A stretch of DNA of 19,711 bases, taken from the NCBI GenBank assembly GCA_026125625.1, contig JAHCKU010000014.1, positions 1-19,711 of the forward strand, read 5' to 3'. The stretch is from Burkholderiales bacterium (GTDB lineage: Bacteria; Pseudomonadota; Gammaproteobacteria; Burkholderiales; SHXO01). Shown here in pieces: positions 1 to 7,026 of this stretch; the first letter of the stretch is position 1, and each line of letters starts with the position of its first letter. The notes beneath the pieces were generated by a model, which ran no database searches, had not been told where the DNA came from, and saw only the letters and a program-made list of their open reading frames with translations. A program made the position numbers and the translations under genes.

Positions 1-1221
1 TGCTGATCGGCGGCGCCACCACCAGCCGTGCCCACACGGCGATCAAGATCGCGCCGAACTATTCGGGCACGACGGTATACGTGCCCGACGCCTCGCGCGC
101 CGTCGGCGTGTGCACCAGCCTGGTCAGCGCTTCGCTGCGCGACGAGTTCGTCGGCAAGACGCGCCAGGAGTACGAGCGCGTGCGCCGGCAGCATCAGGGC
201 CGGCGCGGACAGGCGCCGCATCACGATCTGGAGGCCGCGCGGCGCAACGCGCTGAAGACCGACTGGGCGGCGTATCGGCCACCGGTGCCGACGCGTATCG
301 GCGTGTCGGCATTCCGGGACTACGATCTGGCCGAGATCGCCAGGATGATCGACTGGGCGCCCTTCTTCCAGACCTGGGATTTGGCAGGTGCGTATCCTGC
401 CATCCTCGACGACCCGAAGGTCGGCGAGACGGCGCGCCAGGTATTCGCCGACGGGCAGGCCATGCTCGAGCGCATCGTCGCGGAGAAGTGGCTCACCGCC
501 AACGGCGTGTACGGACTTTTCCCGGCCAACACAGTGGGCGACGATGTGGAGATCTACACGGACGAGTCGCGGCAGGAGGTGCTTACCACCTTCCATTTCC
601 TGCGCCAGCAGGCGGTCAAGCCGGAGGATCGCGACAACTATTGCCTGGCCGATTTCGTGGCACCGAAGAGCAGCGGCGTGCAGGACTACCTCGGCTGCTT
701 CGCGGTGACCGCGGGGCTGGGGATCGATCCGCTGCTGGAGGCATTCGCGGCGCAGCACGACGACTACAACGCCATCCTGCTCAAGGCGTTGGCCGACCGC
801 CTCGCCGAAGCCTTCGCCGAGCACCTGCACCAGCGCGTGCGGCGCGAGTTCTGGGGCTATGCCGCCGGGCGAGCAATGCAGTGTGGAAGAGCTGATCGAC
901 GAGAAATATCGCGGCATCCGCCCCGCGCCCGGTTACCCGGCGTGCCCGGACCACACCGAGAAAGCGTTGCTGTTCGATCTGTTGGATGCGCCCGGGAATG
1001 CCGGCATTACGATCACCGACAGCTTCGCGATGCTGCCCACGGCTGCCGTCAGCGGCTTCTACTTCGCGCATCCGCAGGCGCGCTACTTCGCCGTGGGCAA
1101 GATCTCTCGCGATCAGGTCGAGGACTATGCGCGCCGGCGCGGCTGGGACATGGACACCGCCCAGCGCTGGCTGGCCCCGGCCCTGGCCTATGACCCGCAG
1201 CCTACGGCGCAGGCCGCGTAA
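1..1221 (+). CDS. metH: Cobalamin-dependent methionine synthase, 3' part, with apparent frameshift
   Basis: The product transfers a methyl group from methyltetrahydrofolate to homocysteine via cobalamin. Only the end of the B12-binding domain (from LIGGATTSRAHTAIK, codon phase starting at base 3) and the AdoMet-dependent reactivation domain are present; the 5' part lies before the window. The match to E. coli MetH as I remember it is close throughout, including WTPFF-like WAPFFQTWDLAG, GLFPANTVGDD, NYCLADFVAPK and QHDDYN. At about 861-865 the frame breaks: WGYA continues as a missense tail of about 110 codons to a stop at 1191-1193, while the expected continuation (PGEQCSVEELI, then IRPAPGYPACPDHTEK, then ISRDQVEDYARRRGW) is one frame over and ends at 1219-1221. 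Removing one C near 862-863 restores a full-length domain. As read, the AdoMet-binding RPAPGYPACP segment is lost. It could be a sequencing or assembly error or a real lesion. Identification is certain; intactness is not. Confidence 0.93.
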
Positions 1222-1240
1222 GGAGGCAGGCGGCAGCATC

Positions 1241-2002
1241 ATGCAGGTGCAGTTCAGCGCGCAGGAGCGGGCGCAGTTCGACAGTCAGGGCTTCGTCGTG
1301 GTGCGTGGCCTGGCGGATGGGGCGACGTGCGCACATGTTCTGGCCGTGGCCCGCGATCATCTGGCGCGGGCGATCGCACCGGTCGAGTACGAGGCGCAGC
1401 TGCATTACCCCGGTGCGCCGCAATCGCTCGACGCGCCCGGCGGGCACACCATCCGCCGTCTGCTGCAGGCATACGCGCGCGATCCGGTGTTTCGCGGCTG
1501 GGGTGCCGGCGCGGCGATCGCCGGGCGGCTGCGCCAGCTGTTGGGCCCCGAGGTGCTGCTGGCGCAGGCCCATCACAATTGCGTGATGACCAAGCAGCCG
1601 CGTTACAGCTCGGTCACCGGATGGCACCAGGACATCCGCTACTGGTCGTTCCAGCGTCCGGAATTGGTCTCGGTCTGGCTGGCGCTTGGCCGCGAGACGC
1701 CCGAGAACGGCTGCCTGTCTTTCATCCCGGGCACGCACCGCATGGCCTTCACGCCCGAGCGCCTGGACGATGCGTCCTTCCTGCGTGAGGACGTGGCGGA
1801 GAACCGCGCGCTCATCGACGAACATCAGACGCCGGTGCTCGAGCCCGGCGACGTGGTGTTCTTCCATTGCCGCACGTTTCACGCGGCGGGGGCGAACCGC
1901 ACCGATGCGACGAAATTCTCGCTGGTATTCACCTACCACGCCGCCGACAACGCGCCGCTTCCCGGCACGCGCTCGGCCGATCTGCCGGCGATCGCGCTGT
2001 AG
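1241..2002 (+). CDS. Phytanoyl-CoA dioxygenase (PhyH) family Fe(II)/2-oxoglutarate oxygenase
   Basis: This 253-residue protein has the PhyH jelly-roll pattern. The metal triad is visible as H129-x-D131 in GWHQDIRYW and distal H214 in HCRTFHAAGANRT, with R220 placed to bind the 2-oxoglutarate carboxylate. The segment NGCLSFIPGTHR (about 156-167) is also typical of the family. It should be a soluble cytoplasmic hydroxylase or related oxygenase; the substrate cannot be read from the sequence, because bacterial PhyH members act on many small molecules. The ATG is chosen because it gives the usual N-terminal lead-in to GFVVVRGL and follows an AAGGAGG (1220-1226) overlapping the metH stop, although its 14-nt spacing is long. 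It lies 19 nt after metH on the same strand, so co-transcription is likely. Confidence 0.88.
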   Translation: MQVQFSAQERAQFDSQGFVVVRGLADGATCAHVLAVARDHLARAIAPVEYEAQLHYPGAPQSLDAPGGHTIRRLLQAYARDPVFRGWGAGAAIAGRLRQLLGPEVLLAQAHHNCVMTKQPRYSSVTGWHQDIRYWSFQRPELVSVWLALGRETPENGCLSFIPGTHRMAFTPERLDDASFLREDVAENRALIDEHQTPVLEPGDVVFFHCRTFHAAGANRTDATKFSLVFTYHAADNAPLPGTRSADLPAIAL

Positions 2003-2012
2003 CGCCTCTACG

Positions 2013-2036
2013 CTGCCGCCGCTTCTGACGCGGCAG
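2013..2036 (+). terminator. GC hairpin after the PhyH gene, possible weak terminator or stabilising stem
   Basis: CTGCCGC at 2013-2019 is perfectly complementary to GCGGCAG at 2030-2036, with a 10-nt loop. It lies 10 nt after the PhyH stop and 24 nt before the next start. There is no T-run after it, so it may attenuate or stabilise the message and not fully terminate transcription. Confidence 0.35.
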
Positions 2037-2060
2037 GCCTGCTGCTATCCTGGCGGTGCG

Positions 2061-3530
2061 ATGGTTTCGATCCTGCCCCGGCGCTTCCCTTGCTTCACGA
2101 CTCTGGTGCTCGGCCTGCTCGTCACCATGCCCGGGGCGGCCGGCGCGGCGTCCATGCATCGGTACACCATCACGGTAGACGCCGCGATCCGCGAGGTCGA
2201 CGTGCGCGCCTGCTTCGACGGAGCGCCGCCGCGCCATCTGGCAGCGGAGTCGCTCGATGCATCGGCAGCTTTGCTGGAGGTGCGCATCGAAGATACCGGC
2301 AAGCGTCTCGAGCCGAACGGCCCGGAGCTCGATCTGCGCAGCGTGCCTGCCGATGGGTGTGTGCGCTATCGGGCCAGCCTGCTGATGCAGGGCGGGCGCC
2401 ATCAGCGCAGCAGCGGAGTGGCCCGGCGCGTAGGGCCGGACGTGGTCACCGACGCCGGGATCTGGCTGTGGCGTCCGCCGTCGCTGGCACAGGACGAGGA
2501 AGTCGAGTTGCGCTTCGCATTGCCCGAAGGCATGTCCGTGTCCGCACCGTGGAGGCCTCAGCGTGACGCGCACGGCCGGGTGGAGGCGTATCGGCTGGGG
2601 CATGCCGTCTACGACTGGCCGGCGGCAGTGGCCTTCGGTACTTTTCAGCAACGCGAGATTGCGGTGGGCGAAGCGCGTCTGCGCGTCGCCGTACTGCACG
2701 GCGCGCCCAGAGTGGAGTGGGAGCTGGTACGCCAGTGGCTCACGCGCTCGGCGGAGGCGGTCTCCACGCTGTATGGCCGGTTTCCCCTGGACGACGTGCA
2801 GGTGATCGTCGTGCCCGGGGCGCGCGGCGACGAGCCGGTGCCGTCGGCATTCGTGCTGCGCGGCGGCCAGCCGGCGGTGTACTTCTTCATCAATCAGCGC
2901 AAGCCGCTGGCGGATTACCTGGTGGACTGGACCGCGGTGCACGAAATGGCGCATCTTCTGCTGCCTCACGTGCGTCCGGAAGATGCGTGGCTGTCGGAAG
3001 GCGTGGCGAGCTATTACCAGAACGTGCTGCGCGCACGTGCCGGCATGATTTCCGAGCAGGAGGCCTGGCAGCGGATGCATGGCAGCTTCCGGCGTGCGAT
3101 GCGCGGCATGCCCGGTACCACGCTGGCCGATGCCACTGAGCGCATGTATCGGGATGGCGCCTACATGCGCGTGTACTGGCACGGCGCCGCATTGATGCTG
3201 ATGGCCGACCAGCGCCTGCGCGCACGCACGCGCGGTGCGCAATCCCTCGACCGCGTGCTGCATGGATTGCAGGCATGTTGCCTGGACGGCGCACAGGTGT
3301 GGCAGGCGAGCGTTCTGTTCGACAAGCTCGACGAATTGAGTGCGACCAACGTGTTCTCGGAGCTGTACGCGCAACACGTGACCGCGGCACGCTTTCCCGA
3401 TCTGACTGAGACCTATGACGAGCTTGGACTGGGCTTGAACGCCAGCGGCGAGATCGTCAGCGTGCTCCCGCGTGCCGCACACAGCGATGATCGCGATGCG
3501 ATCATGCGTGCGCCGGCCAGCCTTAGATAG
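2061..3530 (+). CDS. Exported gluzincin-type zinc metallopeptidase, M1-like
   Basis: The 489-residue product begins with a clear Sec signal peptide (RR near residue 7, hydrophobic stretch 12-23, AGA-like cleavage near 29), so it acts in the periplasm or outside the cell. The zinc site is HEMAH at 294-298 (H294, E295 catalytic, H298) followed by WLSEG with the probable third ligand E313, as in gluzincin aminopeptidases. The spacing between H298 and E313 is 14 residues, shorter than the 18 of classical M1 enzymes. The N-terminal half (about 30-230) is beta-rich and has no motif I recognise; the C-terminal part is helical, as in M1/M61 proteins. It may be an aminopeptidase or a related hydrolase; the substrate is unknown. 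The stop is followed 6 nt later by the DUF486 gene, which suggests one operon. Confidence 0.8.
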   Translation: MVSILPRRFPCFTTLVLGLLVTMPGAAGAASMHRYTITVDAAIREVDVRACFDGAPPRHLAAESLDASAALLEVRIEDTGKRLEPNGPELDLRSVPADGCVRYRASLLMQGGRHQRSSGVARRVGPDVVTDAGIWLWRPPSLAQDEEVELRFALPEGMSVSAPWRPQRDAHGRVEAYRLGHAVYDWPAAVAFGTFQQREIAVGEARLRVAVLHGAPRVEWELVRQWLTRSAEAVSTLYGRFPLDDVQVIVVPGARGDEPVPSAFVLRGGQPAVYFFINQRKPLADYLVDWTAVHEMAHLLLPHVRPEDAWLSEGVASYYQNVLRARAGMISEQEAWQRMHGSFRRAMRGMPGTTLADATERMYRDGAYMRVYWHGAALMLMADQRLRARTRGAQSLDRVLHGLQACCLDGAQVWQASVLFDKLDELSATNVFSELYAQHVTAARFPDLTETYDELGLGLNASGEIVSVLPRAAHSDDRDAIMRAPASLR

Positions 3531-3536
3531 CCATCC

Positions 3537-3878
3537 ATGCCTGCGACGTTACAGACCATCCTGCTGCTGAGCGCGTCCAACGTGTTCATGACGTTCGCCT
3601 GGTACGCGCACCTGAAGAATCTCAACGACCGGCCGTGGCTGGTGGCTGCCCTGGCGAGCTGGGGCATCGCACTGTTCGAGTATCTGCTGCAGGTGCCAGC
3701 CAACCGCATCGGCTACACGGTCATGAGCCTGCCGCAGCTGAAGATCCTGCAGGAAGTCATCACCCTCATGGTATTCGTGCCGTTCGCGGTGTTCTACATG
3801 CAGCAGCCGGTGAAGCTCGACTATCTGTGGGCCGGCTTGTGTATCCTGGGCGCCGTCTATTTCATCTTTCGTACTTGA
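3537..3878 (+). CDS. DUF486 family small inner-membrane protein (DMT_6)
   Basis: This 113-residue protein consists almost entirely of four hydrophobic segments (about 5-22, 33-50, 71-87 and 93-111). It carries the family hallmarks: the FAWYAHLK start, W-G-I-A-LFEYLLQVPANRIGY in the middle, and QLKILQEVITL followed by FAVFYM. DUF486 proteins belong to the drug/metabolite transporter superfamily and have the usual length of about 110-115 residues. No substrate is established, and half-sized members probably dimerise. It is squeezed between the metallopeptidase (6-nt gap) and the amidase (6-nt gap) and has no obvious Shine-Dalgarno sequence, so translational coupling is plausible. Family assignment is firm; function is unknown. 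Confidence 0.9.
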   Translation: MPATLQTILLLSASNVFMTFAWYAHLKNLNDRPWLVAALASWGIALFEYLLQVPANRIGYTVMSLPQLKILQEVITLMVFVPFAVFYMQQPVKLDYLWAGLCILGAVYFIFRT

Positions 3879-3884
3879 ACGGTC

Positions 3885-5300
3885 ATGTCCGAAGAACTGT
3901 GTTTCAAGACCGCTGTCGAGCTGGCCGCTCTGCTGCGCAGCAGAGCCGTGTCGGCGGAGGAGGTGATGCACGCCCATCTGCGGCAGATCGAGCGCGTCAA
4001 CCCGACGGTGAATGCCATCGTCACCCTGGATGTGGAGCGCGCGCTGGCGGGGGCGCGCGCGGCCGACCGCGCCCTGGCTGGCGGCGAGCCGCCTGGCGTG
4101 CTGCACGGATTGCCGATCGCGCACAAGGATCTGCTGCCGACCCGGGGTATGCGCACGACCTTCGGCTCGCCGATCTATCGCGATTTCGTACCGGATGCCG
4201 ACGCGTTGCTGGCCGAGCGCCTGCGCAATGCCGGCGCCATCTGCATCGGCAAGACCAATACGCCGGAATTCGGTGCCGGGTCCCAGACCTTCAATACCGT
4301 GTTCGGTGCCACGCGCAATCCCTGGGATCCGTCCAGGACCTGTGGCGGCAGCAGCGGCGGCGCGGCGGTTGCGCTCGCCTGCGGCATGCTGCCCATCGCC
4401 GACGGCTCCGACCTCGGCGGCTCGCTGCGCAATCCGGCGAGCTTCTGCAACGTCGTCGGCTTGCGGCCCTCGCCCGGACGCGTGCCGTCCTGGCCGACGC
4501 TCAATGCCTGGTTCACGCTCGCCGTGCTCGGTCCGATGGCGCGCACGGTGCAGGATGTGGCGCTGATGATGCAGGCCATCGTCGGTCCCGACGTGCGCAT
4601 ACCGTTCTCCAGCCCGGAAACGGGGCGTCACTTCGCCCGGCCGCTGGCGCGCGAGTTCAAAGGCGTGCGTGTGGCATGGTCGCGCGATCTGGGCGGACTG
4701 CCATTCGAGCCGGCGGTAGTGCGCGCGCTCGAGCCGGGGCGCCGTGTGCTGCAGGCGCTCGGTTGCGAAGTCGAGGAAGCCGAGCCGGATCTGCGTGCAG
4801 CGGACCGCGTCTTTCGCGTGCTGCGCGCCTGGCACTTCGAGGCCGCATACGGGACACTCCTGGATACGCAGCGGGCGCAGCTCAAGGATACGGTGGTGTG
4901 GAACATCGAGGAAGGCCGGCGACTGAGCGGTCACGACGTGGCACGTGCCGAGATCGAGCGCACGGAGCTGCATCACCGGATCGGGACGTTTATGGAACAA
5001 TACGAATTCCTTGCTGCGCCGGTGGTGCAGGTCCCACCCTTCGACGTGAACCGGCCTTGGGTGACCGAGATCGACGGCCAGCCCATGCAGACCTACCTGG
5101 ACTGGATGAAATCCTGCTACCTGATCAGCGCTACGGGGCTGCCGGCGCTGTCGATTCCGTGCGGCTTTACCGAAGAGGGGTTGCCGGTCGGATTGCAGTT
5201 GATCGCCCGGCATCAGGACGACTTCGGTCTGCTCCAGCTCGCGTACGCGTTTCAGGAGCAGACCGGGACATGGAAACAGCGGGCGCCCCTGGTCGCTTGA
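3885..5300 (+). CDS. Amidase signature family hydrolase
   Basis: The 471-residue enzyme hydrolyses an amide bond with a Ser-cisSer-Lys triad. K81 lies in AHKDL, S156 in the GGSSGG box and nucleophile S180 in SDLGGSLRNPA. The spacings K81-S156 (75) and S156-S180 (24) equal those known for fatty acid amide hydrolase (142, 217, 241), so the active site looks complete. The N-terminal helix pair (AVELAALLRSRAVSAEEVM) and the end of the domain (LPALSIPCGFTEEGLPVGLQ, about 418-437) are typical. There is no signal peptide, so it is cytoplasmic. It could be a small-amide or acylamide hydrolase. It is not likely to be GatA, because no gatC or gatB lies nearby and the flanking genes are accessory. The start follows the DUF486 stop by 6 nt. 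Confidence 0.92.
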   Translation: MSEELCFKTAVELAALLRSRAVSAEEVMHAHLRQIERVNPTVNAIVTLDVERALAGARAADRALAGGEPPGVLHGLPIAHKDLLPTRGMRTTFGSPIYRDFVPDADALLAERLRNAGAICIGKTNTPEFGAGSQTFNTVFGATRNPWDPSRTCGGSSGGAAVALACGMLPIADGSDLGGSLRNPASFCNVVGLRPSPGRVPSWPTLNAWFTLAVLGPMARTVQDVALMMQAIVGPDVRIPFSSPETGRHFARPLAREFKGVRVAWSRDLGGLPFEPAVVRALEPGRRVLQALGCEVEEAEPDLRAADRVFRVLRAWHFEAAYGTLLDTQRAQLKDTVVWNIEEGRRLSGHDVARAEIERTELHHRIGTFMEQYEFLAAPVVQVPPFDVNRPWVTEIDGQPMQTYLDWMKSCYLISATGLPALSIPCGFTEEGLPVGLQLIARHQDDFGLLQLAYAFQEQTGTWKQRAPLVA

Positions 5301-5324
5301 AGCCTGATCGAAACAGAACGAGAC

Positions 5325-6179
5325 ATGACGAATCGAACGAAACCCTTGTGCCTGATGCCGGCGCTGCTGCTCGGTGTGAGCGTACTCGCCACGTCGTTGC
5401 ACGCCCAGGAGAAACCGGCCGAACCCGCCGCGCAGGCGAATGAGCAACCGGAACAGAAGCCCAGGCCCACGCGGCACAAGGACCGCGTGTTCTTCAAGGA
5501 TCTGGAGGGCACCTGGATCGCCGCCGCCTATCGAGACAAGCTGACCAGCACGCGCTCGCCGCGCGCGGCCGCGAATGCGGCCGGCGCTCTGGCCATCAAG
5601 ATCCAGCGTGACGGCCGCTCCTACCCGCTGCTGGTCACCAACTTCCGGCGCGCGGTGCTGCAGGCAATCATCGATATCCAGCCGGACAACAAGCCGAAGT
5701 CCTATCGGCTGGCCGTGGCGAAAGAGGATGCCACGGCCATCAACGCCGCCGATCTGAGCTACATCTACTTCCGTGGCGAGCGCGATGCGCAAGGTACGTT
5801 CAACACCTTGTCCATCGCCGAGCCGTACTTCTCCAAGCGGCGCTCGGCGAATTACGTGCGTCTCGACGGGGCGCTGGAGGACTTCATCAATCAGACCGTG
5901 ATCGCCGGCAAGTATCACGACAGTCAAGGTGCCGTGTACGAGTTCACTGCAGATGGGGACGCGATCCTGCCCGATCGCAAATTCGCCTACGAGGTCTCGC
6001 TCGATCCCGGTGCGGCCAGGTGCGACGTCATCGTCAGCCATAGCGAGCGCGAGCCCGAGGGCAAGGAACGCATCGGCTTTGCCTGGAAAGGTCAGCAGCT
6101 GCAGTTGTTCGAGGTGACGGGTACCAAGGCACCGCTGGCGTGCGGAAAGAAGCCTTTCGCGGAACTGACCCGGCAGTGA
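5325..6179 (+). CDS. Exported protein of unknown family
   Basis: I do not recognise this 284-residue protein. It has a signal peptide (hydrophobic 9-24, probable cleavage after LHA at 27), then a Pro/Glu/Gln/Lys-rich linker (about 28-50), then a globular domain from about 52 opening with RVFFKDLEGTWIAAAYRD. The domain looks beta-rich and has alternating hydrophobic strands, for example YPLLVTNF (100-107) and YEFTADGDAIL (205-215). Two cysteines remain after processing (C233 and C273) and could form a disulfide. No transmembrane segment or catalytic motif is apparent. A soluble periplasmic binding or scaffold protein is possible, but this is a guess. It follows the amidase by 24 nt and precedes another exported protein. 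Confidence 0.8.
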   Translation: MTNRTKPLCLMPALLLGVSVLATSLHAQEKPAEPAAQANEQPEQKPRPTRHKDRVFFKDLEGTWIAAAYRDKLTSTRSPRAAANAAGALAIKIQRDGRSYPLLVTNFRRAVLQAIIDIQPDNKPKSYRLAVAKEDATAINAADLSYIYFRGERDAQGTFNTLSIAEPYFSKRRSANYVRLDGALEDFINQTVIAGKYHDSQGAVYEFTADGDAILPDRKFAYEVSLDPGAARCDVIVSHSEREPEGKERIGFAWKGQQLQLFEVTGTKAPLACGKKPFAELTRQ

Positions 6180-6224
6180 ACGGCTGCCTGCCGTGCCGGG
6201 GCATGTGTCAATGATATGACAACA

Positions 6225-6233
6225 GGGAGAGAG
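6225..6233 (+). promoter_or_regulatory. Purine-rich ribosome binding site that fixes the DUF4440 start
   Basis: GGGAGAGAG ends 3 nt before the ATG at 6237. It favours this start over the in-frame ATG at 6216, which would place the site inside the coding region and spoil the signal peptide. Confidence 0.6.
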
Positions 6234-6236
6234 AAA

Positions 6237-6719
6237 ATGAAAACCATGTACAAACCGGTCAGGGGATTGGGGGTGCTGGTCGCGGCCTTGATGATGAGCA
6301 CAATGGCGGCGGGCACGGCGCACGCGCAGGCGTGCAGTGGCGAGATCTCCGCGGAGGAGGCCATGCGCGCCGAAGACGCGCGCTATGCCGCACAGACCGG
6401 CAACGATTTCGAGCGCATGCAGTCTTTGTTTGGAGATGATCTGGTCTACATCCATTCCAGCGCGGTGGTGGACGACAAGAGCGCCTACATCGATTCCATG
6501 CGCTCGGGCACGGTGAGGTACCGGGTGATGCGCTACAGCGACGTGCAGGTGCGTACCTTCGGCTGCCTGGCGCTGATCACCGGCAACGGCGATTTCGATG
6601 TCACCGTCAAGGGACAGGACATGGCGGTGCAGTTGCGCTTCCATTCCATCTGGGCCCAGCGCGCGAACGGCCCGCAGTTCGTCTCCTGGCAGGCCACTCG
6701 CGTTCCGCCCAAGCAGTAA
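6237..6719 (+). CDS. Exported DUF4440 / SnoaL-like (NTF2-fold) protein
   Basis: The 160-residue product has a signal peptide (K2, hydrophobic 11-26, cleavage near AHA at 30). The mature part has the layout of a DUF4440 domain: a helix with EAMRAEDARYAAQTGNDFERMQSLFGDDLVYIHSSAVV (38-78) and then KSAYIDSMRSG, and curved strands ending in RFHSIWAQRANGPQFVSWQATRV. The pattern of a small cone-shaped fold with a buried pocket is known for this family, which includes both enzymes and ligand-binding proteins; which applies here cannot be told. C33 and C110 could form a disulfide in the periplasm. It is the last gene of the plus-strand run from metH and is followed by a strong hairpin. Confidence 0.85.
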   Translation: MKTMYKPVRGLGVLVAALMMSTMAAGTAHAQACSGEISAEEAMRAEDARYAAQTGNDFERMQSLFGDDLVYIHSSAVVDDKSAYIDSMRSGTVRYRVMRYSDVQVRTFGCLALITGNGDFDVTVKGQDMAVQLRFHSIWAQRANGPQFVSWQATRVPPKQ

Positions 6720-6731
6720 AAGCACCCCAGG

Positions 6732-6753
6732 GCCGGCGCAGCCAGGCGCCGGC
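6732..6753 (+). terminator. Strong GC hairpin after the DUF4440 gene
   Basis: GCCGGCGC (6732-6739) pairs perfectly with GCGCCGGC (6746-6753) around a 6-nt loop, 12 nt after the DUF4440 stop codon. No T-run follows, so it is either a terminator of the GC-rich type or an RNA end protector. It fits the end of the upstream transcription unit. Confidence 0.55.
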
Positions 6754-6891
6754 ACGTCGGTCAACCTCCCGCAGCGCAGGGCGTTCCTCGGTGCAGGCGC
6801 GCGGCCATCTCGTGCGTCATCGGGCAAGGCGGCGCGATATTTGCGGGCCGGTGTACGAGTCGATCATTCGTGACTGATTCAATACACTAGA

Positions 6892-6963
6892 GAAGCTCCG
6901 AACAGCTATCGCGCTGCGCGTTGCCTGAGGGGACGGATGGATGCGATAGTTGTCCGGAGCTTC
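6892..6963 (+). repeat. Long imperfect hairpin (copy 1 of a dispersed hairpin element) in the mgtE leader
   Basis: The arm 6892-6912 (starting GAAGCTCCG) pairs with 6943-6963 (ending CGGAGCTTC) through 19 Watson-Crick pairs, one G-U wobble and one A-C mismatch, with a loop of about 30 nt. The loop contains TGCGCGTTGCCT at 6915-6926. The element is related in sequence to the hairpin at 12980-13035 read on the minus strand. It ends 63 nt before the mgtE start. It does not match the M-box (ykoK) Mg2+ riboswitch as I know it. It may be a regulatory leader RNA or a mobile palindromic repeat. Confidence 0.7.
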
Positions 6964-7026
6964 CCTGGAATCCTGCCATCGGCTACCCGGCTCTGCCGGA
7001 GAAACCTCATCTGACCGGCCCTCCCC

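Larger units (their letters stand above)
6720..7026 (+). other. 307-bp intergenic region: hairpin after the upstream gene and mgtE leader
   Basis: No convincing gene lies here. The region contains a GC hairpin at 6732-6753, a possible -10 box TACACT at 6883-6888 with no good -35 partner, a long hairpin at 6892-6963 and a small stem-loop CCGGC-TCT-GCCGG near 6988-7000. If TACACT is a real -10, transcription would begin close to the first base of the long hairpin and give a leader of about 130 nt before mgtE. No Shine-Dalgarno sequence is visible before the mgtE ATG. Confidence 0.5.

Noticed and set aside
6206..6221. TGTCA-N6-TGACA inverted repeat just before the DUF4440 gene
   Set aside because: Five-base arms are expected by chance at this scale, and it lies between closely spaced genes with no promoter visible.
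3549..6827. Open frame of over 1,000 codons on the minus strand, antisense to five plus-strand genes
   Set aside because: It crosses several well-supported genes and their gaps, is Arg/His/Gly-rich and has no recognisable domain. It follows from GC-rich codon structure. The long minus frames at 1929-3482, 6817-8571 and 7875-9779 are rejected for the same reason.
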